From: Panulirus ornatus
Lineage: Eukaryota > Arthropoda > Malacostraca > Decapoda > Palinuridae
Assembly: GCF_036320965.1 (NCBI RefSeq)
Contig: NC_092241.1
Span: 6,444,252 to 6,508,251 of the forward strand
DNA: 64,000 bases
Direction of reading: 5' to 3'
The notes beneath the pieces were generated by a model. That model was not told the origin of the DNA, made no database searches, and was given only the letters and a program-made list of their open reading frames with translations. Position numbers and translations under genes: made by a program. Below are positions 45,801 through 54,345 of the stretch, piece after piece (the stretch's first letter is position 1; each line of letters starts with the position of its first letter).

Positions 45801-45886
45801 TTATCATGGAGAGTGTTCCTAAAAACAGTTTTATTCTGGTATTTCTGACGACGTACCCTATTGACATTACCCCTCTGGGTACTCAT
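33583..45886 (-). CDS. C9orf85: C9orf85 homologue (DUF2039), five coding exons, 235 residues
   Basis: Joined exons, minus strand: 45886-45758, 45532-45425, 42616-42512, 37598-37522, 33871-33583 (708 nt with stop). All introns are GT-AG; introns 1-3 are phase 0 and intron 4 is phase 2, and all junctions keep frame. The start has an in-frame TGA six codons upstream and A at -3. The N-terminus MSTQRGNVNRVRRQKYQN matches the conserved MSxQRGNxxRxRxQKxQN start of the family. Four CxxC pairs at residues 45/48, 70/73, 86/89 and 96/99 would bind zinc. Residues 115-140 hold the LSERKRRAYYR motif; 148-155 are a lysine run usable as a nuclear signal; the tail is acidic. The molecular function of the family is unknown to me. 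Human C9orf85 is shorter; the extra length here is the K-rich and acidic C-terminus. Introns 2-4 carry LINE fragments. Minus-strand TATCAACAG at 45919-45927 could be a 5' UTR splice acceptor. Confidence 0.93.
33940..34870. repeat. RTE-like 3' fragments with a 308 bp direct duplication
   Basis: Fragments of the LINE 3' untranslated region in both orientations lie in intron 4. The segment 34023-34330 is repeated at 34456-34763 (offset 433 bp), with about four differences seen. Inside each copy, two half-fragments face each other around a (TA)11 core (GTTATGTGTAA left, TTACACATGACAGC right), making an imperfect palindrome. Open frames of 63-95 codons here repeat the same non-coding sequence. Confidence 0.88.
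34871..37521. other. Intron 4 body, no further exon recognised
   Basis: Unique AT-rich intron sequence. Short open frames of up to 89 codons on either strand show no family resemblance. Confidence 0.6.
37522..37598 (-). CDS. C9orf85: C9orf85-like exon 4 (residues 115-139 plus split Arg140)
   Basis: Acceptor TTTTATCAACAG, start EQLQAIAQLEMEV, end LSERKRRAYY plus AG, donor GTTTGTAG. Only 77 nt long. The two leftover bases AG join the G of exon 5 to give arginine, which fixes the phase and proves this small exon is needed: exon 3 cannot splice directly to exon 5 without hitting a stop. Confidence 0.9.
37950..38215. repeat. Possible dispersed repeat with AGGAACATTAGG words
   Basis: A short degenerate tandem (GTAGGAACATTAGGCAGGAG, GTAGCAGTAGTCTGTAGGAA) is followed by a GC-richer block with TGCCAGTGGCCTGTTAAGGG. 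The composition differs from the surrounding intron, which suggests an inserted repeat. There is no second copy in the window to confirm this. Confidence 0.35.
38400..38760 (-). mobile_element. Old RTE-like LINE 3' fragment
   Basis: A diverged minus-strand copy of the 3' part (CTCCAATTCGTTCTATCCCA, CATCCTCCTGCATGTTCAGG) with many substitutions. It lies in intron 3, next to a younger plus-strand copy. Confidence 0.8.
38779..39590 (+). mobile_element. RTE-like LINE 3' half
   Basis: The copy begins in the thumb (ETEVSHTVGEGVKVLGVMKN), continues through YGCEAWAIDRVVQRRVNMLE and ends with the 3' untranslated region. A TGA after EGMLK (about 39122) and a deletion near 39197 disrupt the frame. It lies antisense to the host gene in intron 3. 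Confidence 0.9.
39597..39830. repeat. Dispersed repeat CCACGGGGAAAATGAA, copy 2, fold-back
   Basis: Two copies of the family sit head to head: GAGTCCACGGGGAAAATGAA near 39645 and its reverse complement TTCATTTTCCCCGTGGACTC near 39792, about 110 bases apart. The whole can form a long hairpin. It starts with GGAAAGGATCACAATTTTGC like the copy at 21.04 kb. Confidence 0.88.
39831..39935 (+). mobile_element. Solo LINE/SINE 3' tail
   Basis: GGGCCATTCTTCGTCTGTTT, GTGCTACCTCGCTGACGCGG and a short AT tail (ATAAATATATATATAT): the terminal hairpin and tail without any coding part. Confidence 0.8.
39936..42511. other. Intron 3 body, no further exon recognised
   Basis: Unique AT-rich intron sequence. 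Open frames up to 92 codons lack recognisable domains and good splice contexts. Confidence 0.6.
42512..42616 (-). CDS. C9orf85: C9orf85-like exon 3 (residues 80-114)
   Basis: Acceptor CCTCATTAACAG, start DAYHTVCLTCAKDLEICCKC, end HKSPTKA, donor GTAAGAAAAC. It holds the third and fourth CxxC pairs followed by GKKEEIV. Length 105 nt. Too short to stand out as an open frame alone. Confidence 0.95.
42617..43090. other. Intron 2, unique part
   Basis: AT-rich intron between exon 3 and the LINE fragment cluster; nothing recognisable. Confidence 0.55.
43095..43235 (+). mobile_element. LINE 3' tail, plus orientation
   Basis: GGTTGGGCCATTC...TTGTGCTACTTCACTAGCAT...GGGAGACAGCAACAAAGTAT and a (TAAA)n tail. 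It meets the next fragment tail to tail. Confidence 0.82.
43250..43925 (-). mobile_element. RTE-like LINE 3' end, minus orientation
   Basis: Hairpin AGTCTCCCACGTTAGCGAGG at 43265, then the CATACAC-rich 3' untranslated region, the fragment with TTTCCATGGTTTATCCCAGA, and the end of the C-terminal domain. Inactive through several small deletions. Confidence 0.87.
43926..44395 (+). mobile_element. RTE-like LINE composite, 3' UTR joined to RT fragment
   Basis: A plus-strand 3' untranslated segment (GGAATGGATGAAGGCAGCAA) runs to 44055 and is joined directly to TTGTTGTTCGCTGATGATAC, the FADD box. The RT fragment continues through the thumb to VGEGAKVLGALKNVWKSRT and ends abruptly. Frameshifts after LADLGEK leave it non-functional. 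Confidence 0.87.
44388..44520. repeat. Possible tRNA-derived SINE fragment
   Basis: AGGGTTTGAACCTATGCGTT contains a GGTTTGAACCT word close to the RNA polymerase III B-box consensus. I could not place an A box convincingly and there is no second copy in the window. Confidence 0.25.
44521..45424. other. Intron 2, right part
   Basis: Unique intron sequence without recognisable exons or repeats. Confidence 0.6.
45425..45532 (-). CDS. C9orf85: C9orf85-like exon 2 (residues 44-79)
   Basis: Acceptor CATTTGGCAG, first codons VCKRCQDVIAWKVKYKKYK, end TCIKCHQKTIK, donor GTAAGATC. It holds the first two CxxC pairs. This is the segment most like human C9orf85 (VCQRCKEVLEW...). Length 108 nt. Confidence 0.95.
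45758..45886 (-). CDS. C9orf85: C9orf85-like exon 1 (residues 1-43)
   Basis: Starts at ATG 45886 and ends in ATTGCAGAG before the donor GTAAGAAAG. It encodes the basic N-terminus ending SLEIAE. Length 129 nt, phase 0 at the end. Confidence 0.93.
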
Positions 45887-46199
45887 TGTCCTTTGTATGG
45901 ATCACACATCTGTTCCTTCTGTTGATACATAATACAAAAGTAGATTTACAAATCTGTTTAGAAACAATATGCACAAGGTAAAAAAAAGTTGTCGTTGTCC
46001 ATCGTACAAATCAATTTCTGATCTTTCTGTAGATACATAACATAAATGAAGGTGTTTAAATCGGATCTGAAACAAAATGTAAAATGTAAATACGTTGATG
46101 AACTTCAGTAATTCAATATACTGCGAAAGGAAAAAGACCTCCCTTCCATTCTCAAAGTAATCTAAGGATACAATGTGAAATTTTTTGATATCTAATAGT

Positions 46200-46798
46200 A
46201 TATATGTGGCTATGGATAGAGTTGTGCGCAGGAGGATGGATGTGCTGGAAATGAGATGTTTGAGGACAATGTGTGGTGTGAGGTGGTTTGATCGAGTAAG
46301 TAACGTAAGGGTAAGAGAGATGTGTGGAAATAAAAAGAGCGTGGTTGAGAGAGCAGAAGAGGGTGTTTTGAAATGGTTTGGGCACATGGAGAGAATGAGT
46401 GAGGAAAGATTGACCAAGAGGATATATGTGTCGGAGGTGGAGGGAACGAGGAGAAGAGGGAGACCAAATTGGAGGTGGAAAGATGGAGTGAAAAGGATTT
46501 TGTGTGATCGGGGCCTGAACATGCAGGAGGGTGAAAGGAGGGCAAGGAATAGAGTGAATTGGAGCGATGTGGTATACAGGGGTTGACGTGCTGTCAGTGG
46601 ATTGAATCAAGGCATGTGAAGCGTCCGGGGTAAACCATGGAAAGCTGTGTAGGTATGTATATTTGCGTGTGTGGGCGTGTGTATGTACATGTGTATGGGG
46701 GGGGTTGGGCCATTTCTTTCGTCTGTTTCCTTGCGCTACCTCGCAACCGCGTGAGACAGCGACGAGGTATAAAAAAAAAAAAAAAAAATATATATATG
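46200..46798 (+). mobile_element. RTE-like LINE 3' end, tandemly followed by another copy
   Basis: It starts at GCTATGGATAGAGTTGTGCG, the same point where the copy at 21.34-21.91 kb breaks off, and runs to the hairpin (CGCTACCTCGCAACCGCGTG) and an A17 plus (TA)4 tail. It shares the GAAAAGGATTTTGTGTGATC and CTCGCAACCGCG variants with the 21.9-23.3 kb copy. It ends exactly where the next copy begins. It sits about 310 bp upstream of the C9orf85-like start codon. Confidence 0.92.
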
Positions 46799-48542
46799 TT
46801 CTGGAAGGAGGTAAATAAAGTGCGTAAGACAAGGGAGCAAATGGGAACTTCAGTGAAGGGCGCAAATGGGGAGGTGATAACAAGTAGTGGTGATGTGAGA
46901 AGGAGATCGAGTGAGTATTTTGAAGGTTTGTTGAATGTGTTTGATGATAGAGTGGCAGATATAGGGTGTTTTGGTCAAGGTGGTGTGCAAAGTGAGAGGG
47001 TTAGGGAAAATGATTTGGTAAACAGAGAAGAGGTAGTAAAAGCTTTGCGGAAGATGATAGAAGGCAAGGCAGCGGGTTTGGATGGTATTGCAGTGGAATT
47101 TATTAAAAAAGGGGGTGACTGTATTGTTGACTGGTTGGTAAGGTTATTTAATGTATTATGACTCACGGTGAGGTGCCTGAGGATTGGCGGAATGCGTGCA
47201 TAGTGCCATTGTACAAAGGCAAGGGGATAAGAGTGAGTGCTCAAATTACAGAGGTATAAGTTTGTTGAGTATTCCTGGTAAATCATATGGGAGGGTATTG
47301 ATTGAGAGGGTGAAGGCATGTACAGAGCATCAGATTGGGGAAGAGCAGTGTGGTTTCAGAAGTGGTAGAGGATGTGTGGATCAGGTGTTTGCTTTGAAGA
47401 ATGTATGTGAGAAATACTTAGAAAAGCAAATGGATTTGTATGTAGCATTTATGGATCTGGAGAAGGCATATGATAGAGTTGATAGAGATGCTCTGTGGAA
47501 GGTATTAAGAATATATGGTGTGGGAGGCAAGTTGTTAGAAACAGTGAAAAGTTTTTATCGAGGATGTAAGGCATGTGTACGTGTAGGAAGAGAGGAAAGT
47601 GATTGGTTCTCAGTGAATGTAGGTTTGCGGCAGGGGTGTGTGATGTCTCCATGGTTGTTTAATTTGTTTATGGATGGGGTTGTTAGGGAGGTGAATACAA
47701 GAGTTTTGGAAAGAGGGGCAAGTATGAAGTCTGTTCGGGATGAGAGAGCCTGGGAAGTGAGCTAGTTGTTGTTCGCTGATGATACAGCGCTGGTGGCTGA
47801 TTCATGTGAGAAACTGCAGAAGCTGGTGACTGAGTTTGGTAAAGTGTGTGAAAGAAGAAAGTTAAGAGTAAATGTGAATAAGAGCAAGGTTATTAGGTAC
47901 AGTAGGGTTGAGGGTCAAGTCAATTGGGAGGTGAGTTTGAATGGAGAAAAACTGGAGGAAGTGAAGTGTTTTAGATATCTGGGAGTGGATCTGGCAGCGG
48001 ATGGAACCATGGAAGCGGAAGTGGATCATAGGGTGGGGGAGGGGGCGAAAATTCTGGGAGCCTTGAAGAATGTGTGGAAGTTGAGAACATTATCTCGGAA
48101 AGCAAAAATGGGTATGTTTGAAGGAATAGTGGTTCCAACAATGTTGTATGGTTGCGAGGCGTGGGCTATGGATAGAGTTGTGCGCAGGAGGATGGATGTG
48201 CTGGAAATGAGATGTTTGAGGACAATGTGTGGTGTGAGGTGGTTTGATCGAGTAAGTAACGTAAGGGTAAGAGAGATGTGTGGAAATAAAAAGAGCGTGG
48301 TTGAGAGAGCAGAAGAGAGTGTTTTGAAATGGTTTGGGCACATGGAGAGAATGAGTGAGGAAAGATTGACCAAGAGGATATATGTGTCGGAGGTGGAGGG
48401 AACGAGGAGAAGAGGGAGACCAAATTGGAGGTGGAAAGATGGAGTGAAAAAGATTTTGTGTGATCGGGGCCTGAACATGCAGGAGGGTGAAAGGAGGGCA
48501 AGGAATAGAGTGAATTGGAGCGATGTGGTATACCGGGGTTGA
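46799..48542 (+). pseudogene. Reverse transcriptase polyprotein of RTE-like LINE, nearly intact
   Basis: Order of visible parts: linker (residues about 1-45), KAAGLDGIAVEFIKKG (RT motif 0/1), frame break near 47160, [49 protein letters not shown], the first catalytic aspartate in FMDLEKAYDRVD, LRQGCVMSPWLFNLF, a TAG stop at 47763 where the sister copy has CAG, LLFADDTALVADS with the catalytic DD, the thumb, and a 170-residue C-terminal region with GRPNWRWKDG. No endonuclease motif is present. RTE clade is inferred from motif style; a Jockey-like label cannot be excluded. Confidence 0.92.
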
Positions 48543-48729
48543 CGTGCTGTCAGTGGATTGAATCGGGGCATGTGAAGCGTCTGGGGTAAACCATGGAAAG
48601 CTGTGTAGGTATGTATATTTTGTGTGTGTGGACGTATGTATATACATGTGTATGGGGGTGGGTTGGGCCATTTCTTTCATCTGTTTCCTTGCGCTACCTC
48701 GTAAACGCGGGAGACAGCGACAAAGCAAA

Positions 48730-48780
<51 letters not shown>
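46799..48780 (+). mobile_element. RTE-like LINE, longest young copy, with (TA)n tail
   Basis: It starts with FWKEVNKVRKTREQMG in the linker between endonuclease and RT, contains the full RT and C-terminal domain and the 3' untranslated region, and ends in the hairpin, an A-run (48728-48739) and (TA)n to about 48780. The endonuclease is absent. Lesions are few: one frameshift near 47160 and one TAG at 47763. Confidence 0.94.
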
Positions 48781-48785
<5 letters not shown>

Positions 48786-48839
48786 TTATTTATTTATTTA
48801 TTTCATTTCTATTAAAAATAAATAAATGAATATATATAT

Positions 48840-49078
48840 ATTTTTTTTTCTTTCAAACTATTCGCCATTTCCCGCGTTAGCGAGGTAGCGTTAAGAACAG
48901 AGAACTGGGCCACTGAGGGAATATCCTCACCTGGCCCCCTTCTCTGTTCCTTCTTTTGGAAAATTAAAAAAAAAAAAAAAAATTGAGAGGGGAGGATTTC
49001 CAGCCCCCCGCTCCCTCCCCTTTTAGTCGCCTTCTACGACACGCAGGGAATACGTGGGAAGTATTCTTTCTCCCCTAT
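48840..49078 (-). mobile_element. SINE-like element with LINE-type 3' hairpin, copy 1
   Basis: On the minus strand it begins CCCTGGGGATAGGGGAGAAA, contains GCGTGTCGTAGAAGGCGACT and AAAAGGGGAGGGAGC, an internal T-run, CCAGGTGAGGATATTCCCTC, and ends ACGCTACCTCGCTAACGCGG, GAAATGGCGAATAGTTT and an A-rich/(TA) tail. About 240 bp with no coding frame. The terminal hairpin word matches that of the LINE. The GTCGTAGAAGGCGACTAAAA block resembles conserved metazoan SINE cores (inference). Confidence 0.85.
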
Positions 49079-49086
49079 CCCCAGGG

Positions 49087-49087
<1 letters not shown>

Positions 49088-49152
<65 letters not shown>
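49088..49152. repeat. (TA)n microsatellite
   Basis: About 31 TA dinucleotides at the 5' side of the SINE-like copy, followed by a stray CTTTGTCGCTGTCTCCCG tail word at 49175. Confidence 0.97.
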
Positions 49153-49155
<3 letters not shown>

Positions 49156-49199
49156 TATATATATATCTATTTTGCTTTGTCGCTGTCTCCCGAAATAGC

Positions 49200-50645
49200 T
49201 CATAGCCAGACACCTTCCACTAACTGAATAAATAATAACTGATTCCGCTTTAAAGTAAACATCGAAATTATGGTAATTTCAGGTTCCTTGGGAAGTTGGG
49301 TGAGGTTTTTCATAATGAAGGCTCATATATATGAAAGTGTTTCACTCCCTTGTGCCCTAAATCATTCTACATAATCATAAGTCACCCTAACAACGTGCCT
49401 AACAACGTGCTTCAAGTTTAGCCTCTCCCCCCACCAACCCTAGTCTAAATATTTCTAATAAATATAAGTTGAATGCCCTTCTCAAAATATGTCATTACTG
49501 TGGTACCCTTAAACTGAAACTTCATCTATCATTTTCACACAGAATAGAGATACTATGCGTTAACATGAATGGAATATAATGATTGTTACCTAGTTACCGT
49601 AAACCCGAAATGCTGAACAGCTGTTCGGCGAGTGTAAACAAAGGTAGCGTTCATGTAAGACAAAATATATCTAATTCATCTTTTTAACTCTTTATTTTTT
49701 TGATTCTATATTTACATTTTGAGCAACTAAAAATTATTTTAGTTGGAATTTTGTGTCATCTTTTTTTCCAGTTTTCTCCTTTTTTCGTTGTTACGTTAAT
49801 AGAGCAGGAATTTCTTTTCCCAATAGCTACAGCGTTAATTCAATCAGTGGAAATATAATAAAACCTACGAATTTATCTGCTAAGTTTATCTGATATTTAT
49901 TCTTACGCTGAATTATATAAAAAGAATAACGAGTATTCAGTTCCGCCGCTTCGAGATGAGTCTCTTTTCCATTTTTTATAAGGTATTTTAAGAAAAGTAG
50001 ATGCGGGTTGGACAAGGGGAGGAAGACAAGGGTTGAAATGGCGTGTGTGTGCGTGAAAAAAAAAATGGTGGAGTGGCGAGTGTGAGAAATTATTCCGGAA
50101 ATGTGTTCTTGCTTCCTTACACCTAATGTAACCTTCGGTAGACAGGGTGTGTGTATGTGTGTAATGTTATCTGTTGTTAGTTTAATGTGATGGCCTCCAT
50201 TTGAAGACTTCAGCTGCCCCCTGCCGTCTTTGCTAGCAAAAAAAAAAATTAATAAATGGACGTTATAGTTACAAAGAATTTGTCTAAAGTACTGAAAAAA
50301 AGAAGAAGAAAGATGCAATCTTTGTCATCTTTCAGCTCGTTGGAAATATTAATATTAAACACCTGCTCTCTCTCTCCTAACAACCTCATGTTGACACAAA
50401 TACTTAAGTTTGCCTCTTAAAGAAACTCGCGATTCCTGTTTTGATGCCGGAAACTCATCCCTTTACTCATGGTGAATATGAATCTGGGGTTGAAATATTG
50501 TCTGAGGGTCATTAAGGCCTGTAATTAATGATTACATTTGAAGAAGATTGGGTGTCATGTATTCAGTTCGTATTGATCAGGTATTTGCAAATAAGGGATG
50601 CGTTTAGACAAAGGACTGATCCAACGTTTGTATGTACTTGCTCTA
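49200..50645. other. Unique region, no gene recognised
   Basis: AT-rich sequence without repeats. A 163-codon reverse frame (49827-50318) has no recognisable domain. The stretch at about 49600-49650 (GAACAGCTGTTCGGCGAGTG) is less AT-rich and could be a promoter or 5' exon of the minus-strand gene; this is only conjecture. Confidence 0.4.
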
Positions 50646-50654
50646 ATATCTAAC

Positions 50655-50727
<73 letters not shown>
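50655..50727. repeat. (TA)n microsatellite
   Basis: About 36 TA dinucleotides with one CA interruption, adjoining the tail of the second SINE-like copy. Confidence 0.97.
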
Positions 50728-50732
<5 letters not shown>

Positions 50733-50965
50733 TTTTATACATATTCGCCATTTCCCGCGTTACCGAGGTAGCTTTAAGAACAGAGGACTGAGCCTTAAAG
50801 GGAATATCCTCACTTGGCCCCCTTCTCTGTTCTTTTTCCTTTTTTTTTTGGAAAATTGAAAACGAGAGGAGAGGATTTCCAGCCCCCCTCAGCTCCCTCC
50901 CCTTTTAGTCGCCTTCTACGACACGCAGGGAATACGTGGGAAGTATTCTTTCTCCCCTATCCCGC
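50728..50965 (-). mobile_element. SINE-like element with LINE-type 3' hairpin, copy 2
   Basis: Same structure and orientation as the copy at 48.84-49.08 kb, with scattered substitutions (GTTACCGAGGTAGC instead of GTTAGCGAGGTAGC). Tail ATAAAAAAAATTATATATAT on the minus strand followed by (TA)n. Starts at GGGATAGGGGAGAAAGAATA. Confidence 0.87.
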
Positions 50966-52413
50966 ATCTTGACCCAATTTCCATACGTTTGCTGTTTCAA
51001 TGTCTACCTACATCCCACATTGTGTACAGACCTTTTTTAAGTTAAACATTAATGCTACATTGTTTTACATATTTGTTTTTCATCCTCTCACCCAGGTATT
51101 GATAATTTTTCGACTTTCTCCTTTGAGTTCCAGGTTTTGTGAGAGACGTAAACACAGACTCCTCTCCTACCTCAAACGTTCATACAAATATTGTCCCATT
51201 ATCTTCTACCTAGCAAACTGCTTAGTTAAACTCTAGATTTCTTTTAAAACCTATGGTTTGGCCTCGCTGACATCTTCACCATCGGGTTTTATTCACATGT
51301 CCCGAAAATGCTGCCTTTAGACTTTTCGTGGCAAAAGCTTAGGGTACATTGCCGTCATGGACGCTCCCGAAGACGCTAAGGGGTTCTTAGGGAGCGATCT
51401 TCCATGTTCCTCCCCTGGCAGGATGCCTCTTGCCATCGCAGCTCCTACTGCAGATGAATGGCGACCCTATGCTCTTCCAATTGCTTGTTCCACCAGCAAG
51501 TTACCTGCAGGTATTTACGGGGCATCCATTACGATTTGGACACGCCTCCCCGCTACTACGCTCTTCATGGCGTAGTCGACTAGGCTTTCCAAGCTCCTTG
51601 CCCAGTTCTTAGCCTTTCTTTCTCCTCCGGAGGAGCCCTTGGCACCCTTGTCAGTTGGAAACGAAGGCTCACAGGTCTACTCACAAGCCCTGGGTACACC
51701 GGGAGGTGGAAGCCATCGAAGTTTCCAGCCACCAAAATAAAGTTCGTGGGCCACAAATGGCTCAGTAAGTCTTCGTGTAAGCCATCGTGTCTGCTTGCCA
51801 TCACGAACCAACAAGCTGTCGCAACCTGGAGCAAATGGTGGCGAATAGATGGCGAATAAACCATAAAGATGAGAGCAAGTATGACGAAGGCAACCACGGA
51901 AATTGGGAGGACAAATGGAAGGTGTTGTGACCGAAATAGATACGGAAGAAGATAGAAGGAAAAGGAATAGTTACAGTAGCGTAACTGGGGTAAGGCAGGT
52001 GCCCTGGTCGTCACTCAACAGGTTTCTTTTTTTTGACTTTTTTGTTACACGAATAACATTTGTAACGGTTTGGTTTTGTGAGATAAAAGAAACTCGCTTA
52101 CTTTTCAACTATAGTAATATTTGGCTACTGTCCGTTGCATTACCGCTTCTACGTTACAATTTTGATCAAAATAAGTCTTTTAAGTCTTTATATATTCAAG
52201 TTTAGCCTAACTCTTCAATAGTTTATAATTACAATGTGTATACTTCTATATACATCCACTGTAAGTACATTTTTAATCAAGCCAGTGGGGGACGTAATAT
52301 CAGTGCTTGCCATAGACGCTATTTTCCCCTAAATACGCCCTTAAATATAGACAGGAAGATTGGGTCAAAAAAAGGCGATACAATATGCGTGACAGTTTCG
52401 ACCTCAGCAGCAG

Positions 52414-52415
<2 letters not shown>
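50966..52415. other. Unique region, otherwise no gene recognised
   Basis: Apart from the doubtful open frame at 51580-52014, nothing recognisable is present. A GC-richer block spans about 51340-51900. Confidence 0.4.
51580..52014 (-). CDS. Unrecognised reverse open frame with one hydrophobic segment, doubtful
   Basis: 144 codons with a non-ATG nominal start, GC-richer than its surroundings. A strongly hydrophobic stretch (HLPFVLPISVVAFVILALIF) could be a signal anchor. The following part (TNFILVAGNFDGFHLPVYPG) looks protein-like but I recognise no family. It could be an exon of an unknown gene or a relic of a transposon. Confidence 0.15.
   Translation of the reverse strand: MTTRAPALPQLRYCNYSFSFYLLPYLFRSQHLPFVLPISVVAFVILALIFMVYSPSIRHHLLQVATACWFVMASRHDGLHEDLLSHLWPTNFILVAGNFDGFHLPVYPGLVSRPVSLRFQLTRVPRAPPEEKERLRTGQGAWKA

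Positions 52416-52416
<1 letters not shown>

Positions 52417-52490
<74 letters not shown>
52417..52490. repeat. (TA)n microsatellite
   Basis: About 37 TA dinucleotides abutting the dispersed repeat CCACGGGGAAAATGAA. Confidence 0.98.
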
Positions 52491-52493
<3 letters not shown>

Positions 52494-52585
52494 CTATGAG
52501 TCCACGGGGAAAATGAAGCACGAAAAGTTCCCAAGTGCACTTTCGTGTAATAATCACATCATCATCATATATATATATATATATA
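52491..52585 (+). repeat. Dispersed repeat CCACGGGGAAAATGAA, copy 3
   Basis: TTCCTATGAGTCCACGGGGA, AGTTCCCAAGTGCACTTTCG and TAATAATCACATCATC, then a short (TA)n. The copy is truncated on both sides by TA tracts. Confidence 0.88.
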
Positions 52586-52689
52586 TGGAGGTAAGCCGCG
52601 TGGGTCGTGGTAATGAGGGAGGGAAAGCAGGCATGGAACCTTGTGTTATATCTGAAGAACATCACATTTTCCCTTCCCGAACAGTTTAA

Positions 52690-53045
52690 TACTTTATAAT
52701 GTTGTTTTCCCGTAGCCAGTAACTTTATTTTGTGGAATGAGGTGTTCATTATCTTTATTTGTTTATTACTCGTCTTTAATACCTCATGATGTTTTCTCGT
52801 ATCCAGTAGCTTTGTTTTGTGGAATTAGGTGTTGATGATCTTAATTTGTTTATTACTCGTCTTTAATACCTCATGATGTTTTCTCGTATCCAGTAGCTTT
52901 GTTTTGTGGAATTAGGTGTTGATGATCTTAATTTGTTTATTACTCGTCTTTAATACCTCATGATGTTTTCTCGTATCCAGTAGCTTTGTTTTGTGGAATT
53001 AGGTGTTAATGGTCTTAATTTGTTTATTACTCGTCTTTAACACCT
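52690..53045. repeat. 86-87 bp tandem repeat, about 4 copies
   Basis: TTAATACCTCATGATGTTTT recurs at 52776, 52863 and 52949, each followed by TCGTATCCAGTAGCTTTGTT and TTGTTTATTACTCGTC. The first unit is diverged. Confidence 0.93.
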
Positions 53046-53555
53046 CTTAAGTTGTTATTATTGTGTTCAGCATCGATTTGCGACTGGGAGTGTGTTCCAA
53101 ATTGTCTTTAGTATTTCTTAGGCTGTTTAAAGCCACCCCCATCGCCCCCCATAGACCTCTTTCTGAGCCACGTTTCCTTGTCATGTCCCTTTGTTTACTT
53201 CCGCGTACGTCGTAATCAAGAAAATTTGGGTACTTAAGACTTGTTTACCTTGCCCTTTAAGTGCCTGATTGAAAGCATGACTCTTCAAACTATAGATAGA
53301 GTAATGTCACGTCTTTGATTCTGTAATACAGGAACTTATCTTAGGGGGAAGTCCAAGGCTACACAATTATGCTTCAGTTTCCCCTCCCGTTCTGCTTTCA
53401 CAACACCGCCATGAGTGACTTGGTCAATACTGGGAGGAAAAAGGTCTCCATAGAGTTACATGGCTTCCGATGCCGGGTAGTCCTTGGTTGTCATTGATGT
53501 GAACATTTCCCAGGATGATCAACGCGTCAATGGCGCTATATGTTTTGCTGACAGC
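53046..53555. other. Unique spacer, no gene seen
   Basis: No open frame or repeat worth calling. Confidence 0.45.
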
Positions 53556-53559
53556 ACTA

Positions 53560-54345
53560 GTTGTGATGGCTGGTGTGCCCACAACCTGTGACAACATTAG
53601 ACGTGATGGCTGGTGTGCCTACAACCTGTGACAACAATAGACGTGATGGCTGGTGTGCCTACAACCTGTGACAACATTAGACGTGATGGCTGGTGTGCCT
53701 ACAACCTGTGACAACATTAGACGTGATGGCTGGTGTGCCCACAACCTGTGACAACAATAGACGTGATGGCTGGTGTGCCTACAACCTGTGACAACATTAG
53801 ACGTGATGGCTGGTGTGCCTACAACCTGTGACAACATTAGACGTGATGGCTGGTGTGCCAACAACTTGTGACAACATTAGACGTGATGGCTGGTGTGCCT
53901 ACAACCTGTGACAACATTAGACGTGATGGCTAGTGTGCCCACAACCTGTGACAACATTAGACGTGATGGCTGGTGTGCCCACAACCTGTGACAACTTTAG
54001 ACGTGATGGCTGGTGCCACCTGTGCCCACATACTGAGGCTGGTGCCTACACCTGTGACAACAATAGACGTGATGGCTGGTGTGCCTACAACCTGTGACAA
54101 CATTAGACGTGATGGCTGGTGTGCCTACAACCTGTGACAACATTAGACGTGATGGCTGGTGTGCCTACAACCTGTGACAACAATAGACGTGATGGCTGGT
54201 GTGCCTACAACCTGTGACAACAATAGACGTGATGGCTGGTGTGCCTACAACCTGTGACAACATTAGACGTGATGGCTGCTGTGCCTACAACCTGTGACAA
54301 CATTAGACGTGATGGCTGGTGTGCCAACAACCTGTGACAACACTC
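53560..54345. repeat. Minisatellite, 40 bp unit, about 19 copies
   Basis: Units of TAGACGTGATGGCTGGTGTG and CCTACAACCTGTGACAACAT are almost identical; variants are ACAAT/ACATT and GCCC/GCCT/GCCA. One unit near 54010-54050 is scrambled (CACCTGTGCCCACATACTGA), the only break in the period. Confidence 0.95.

Noticed and set aside
49827..50318. 163-codon minus-strand frame as a gene
   Set aside because: AT-rich, non-ATG nominal start, no domain, no splice signals that give a better model.
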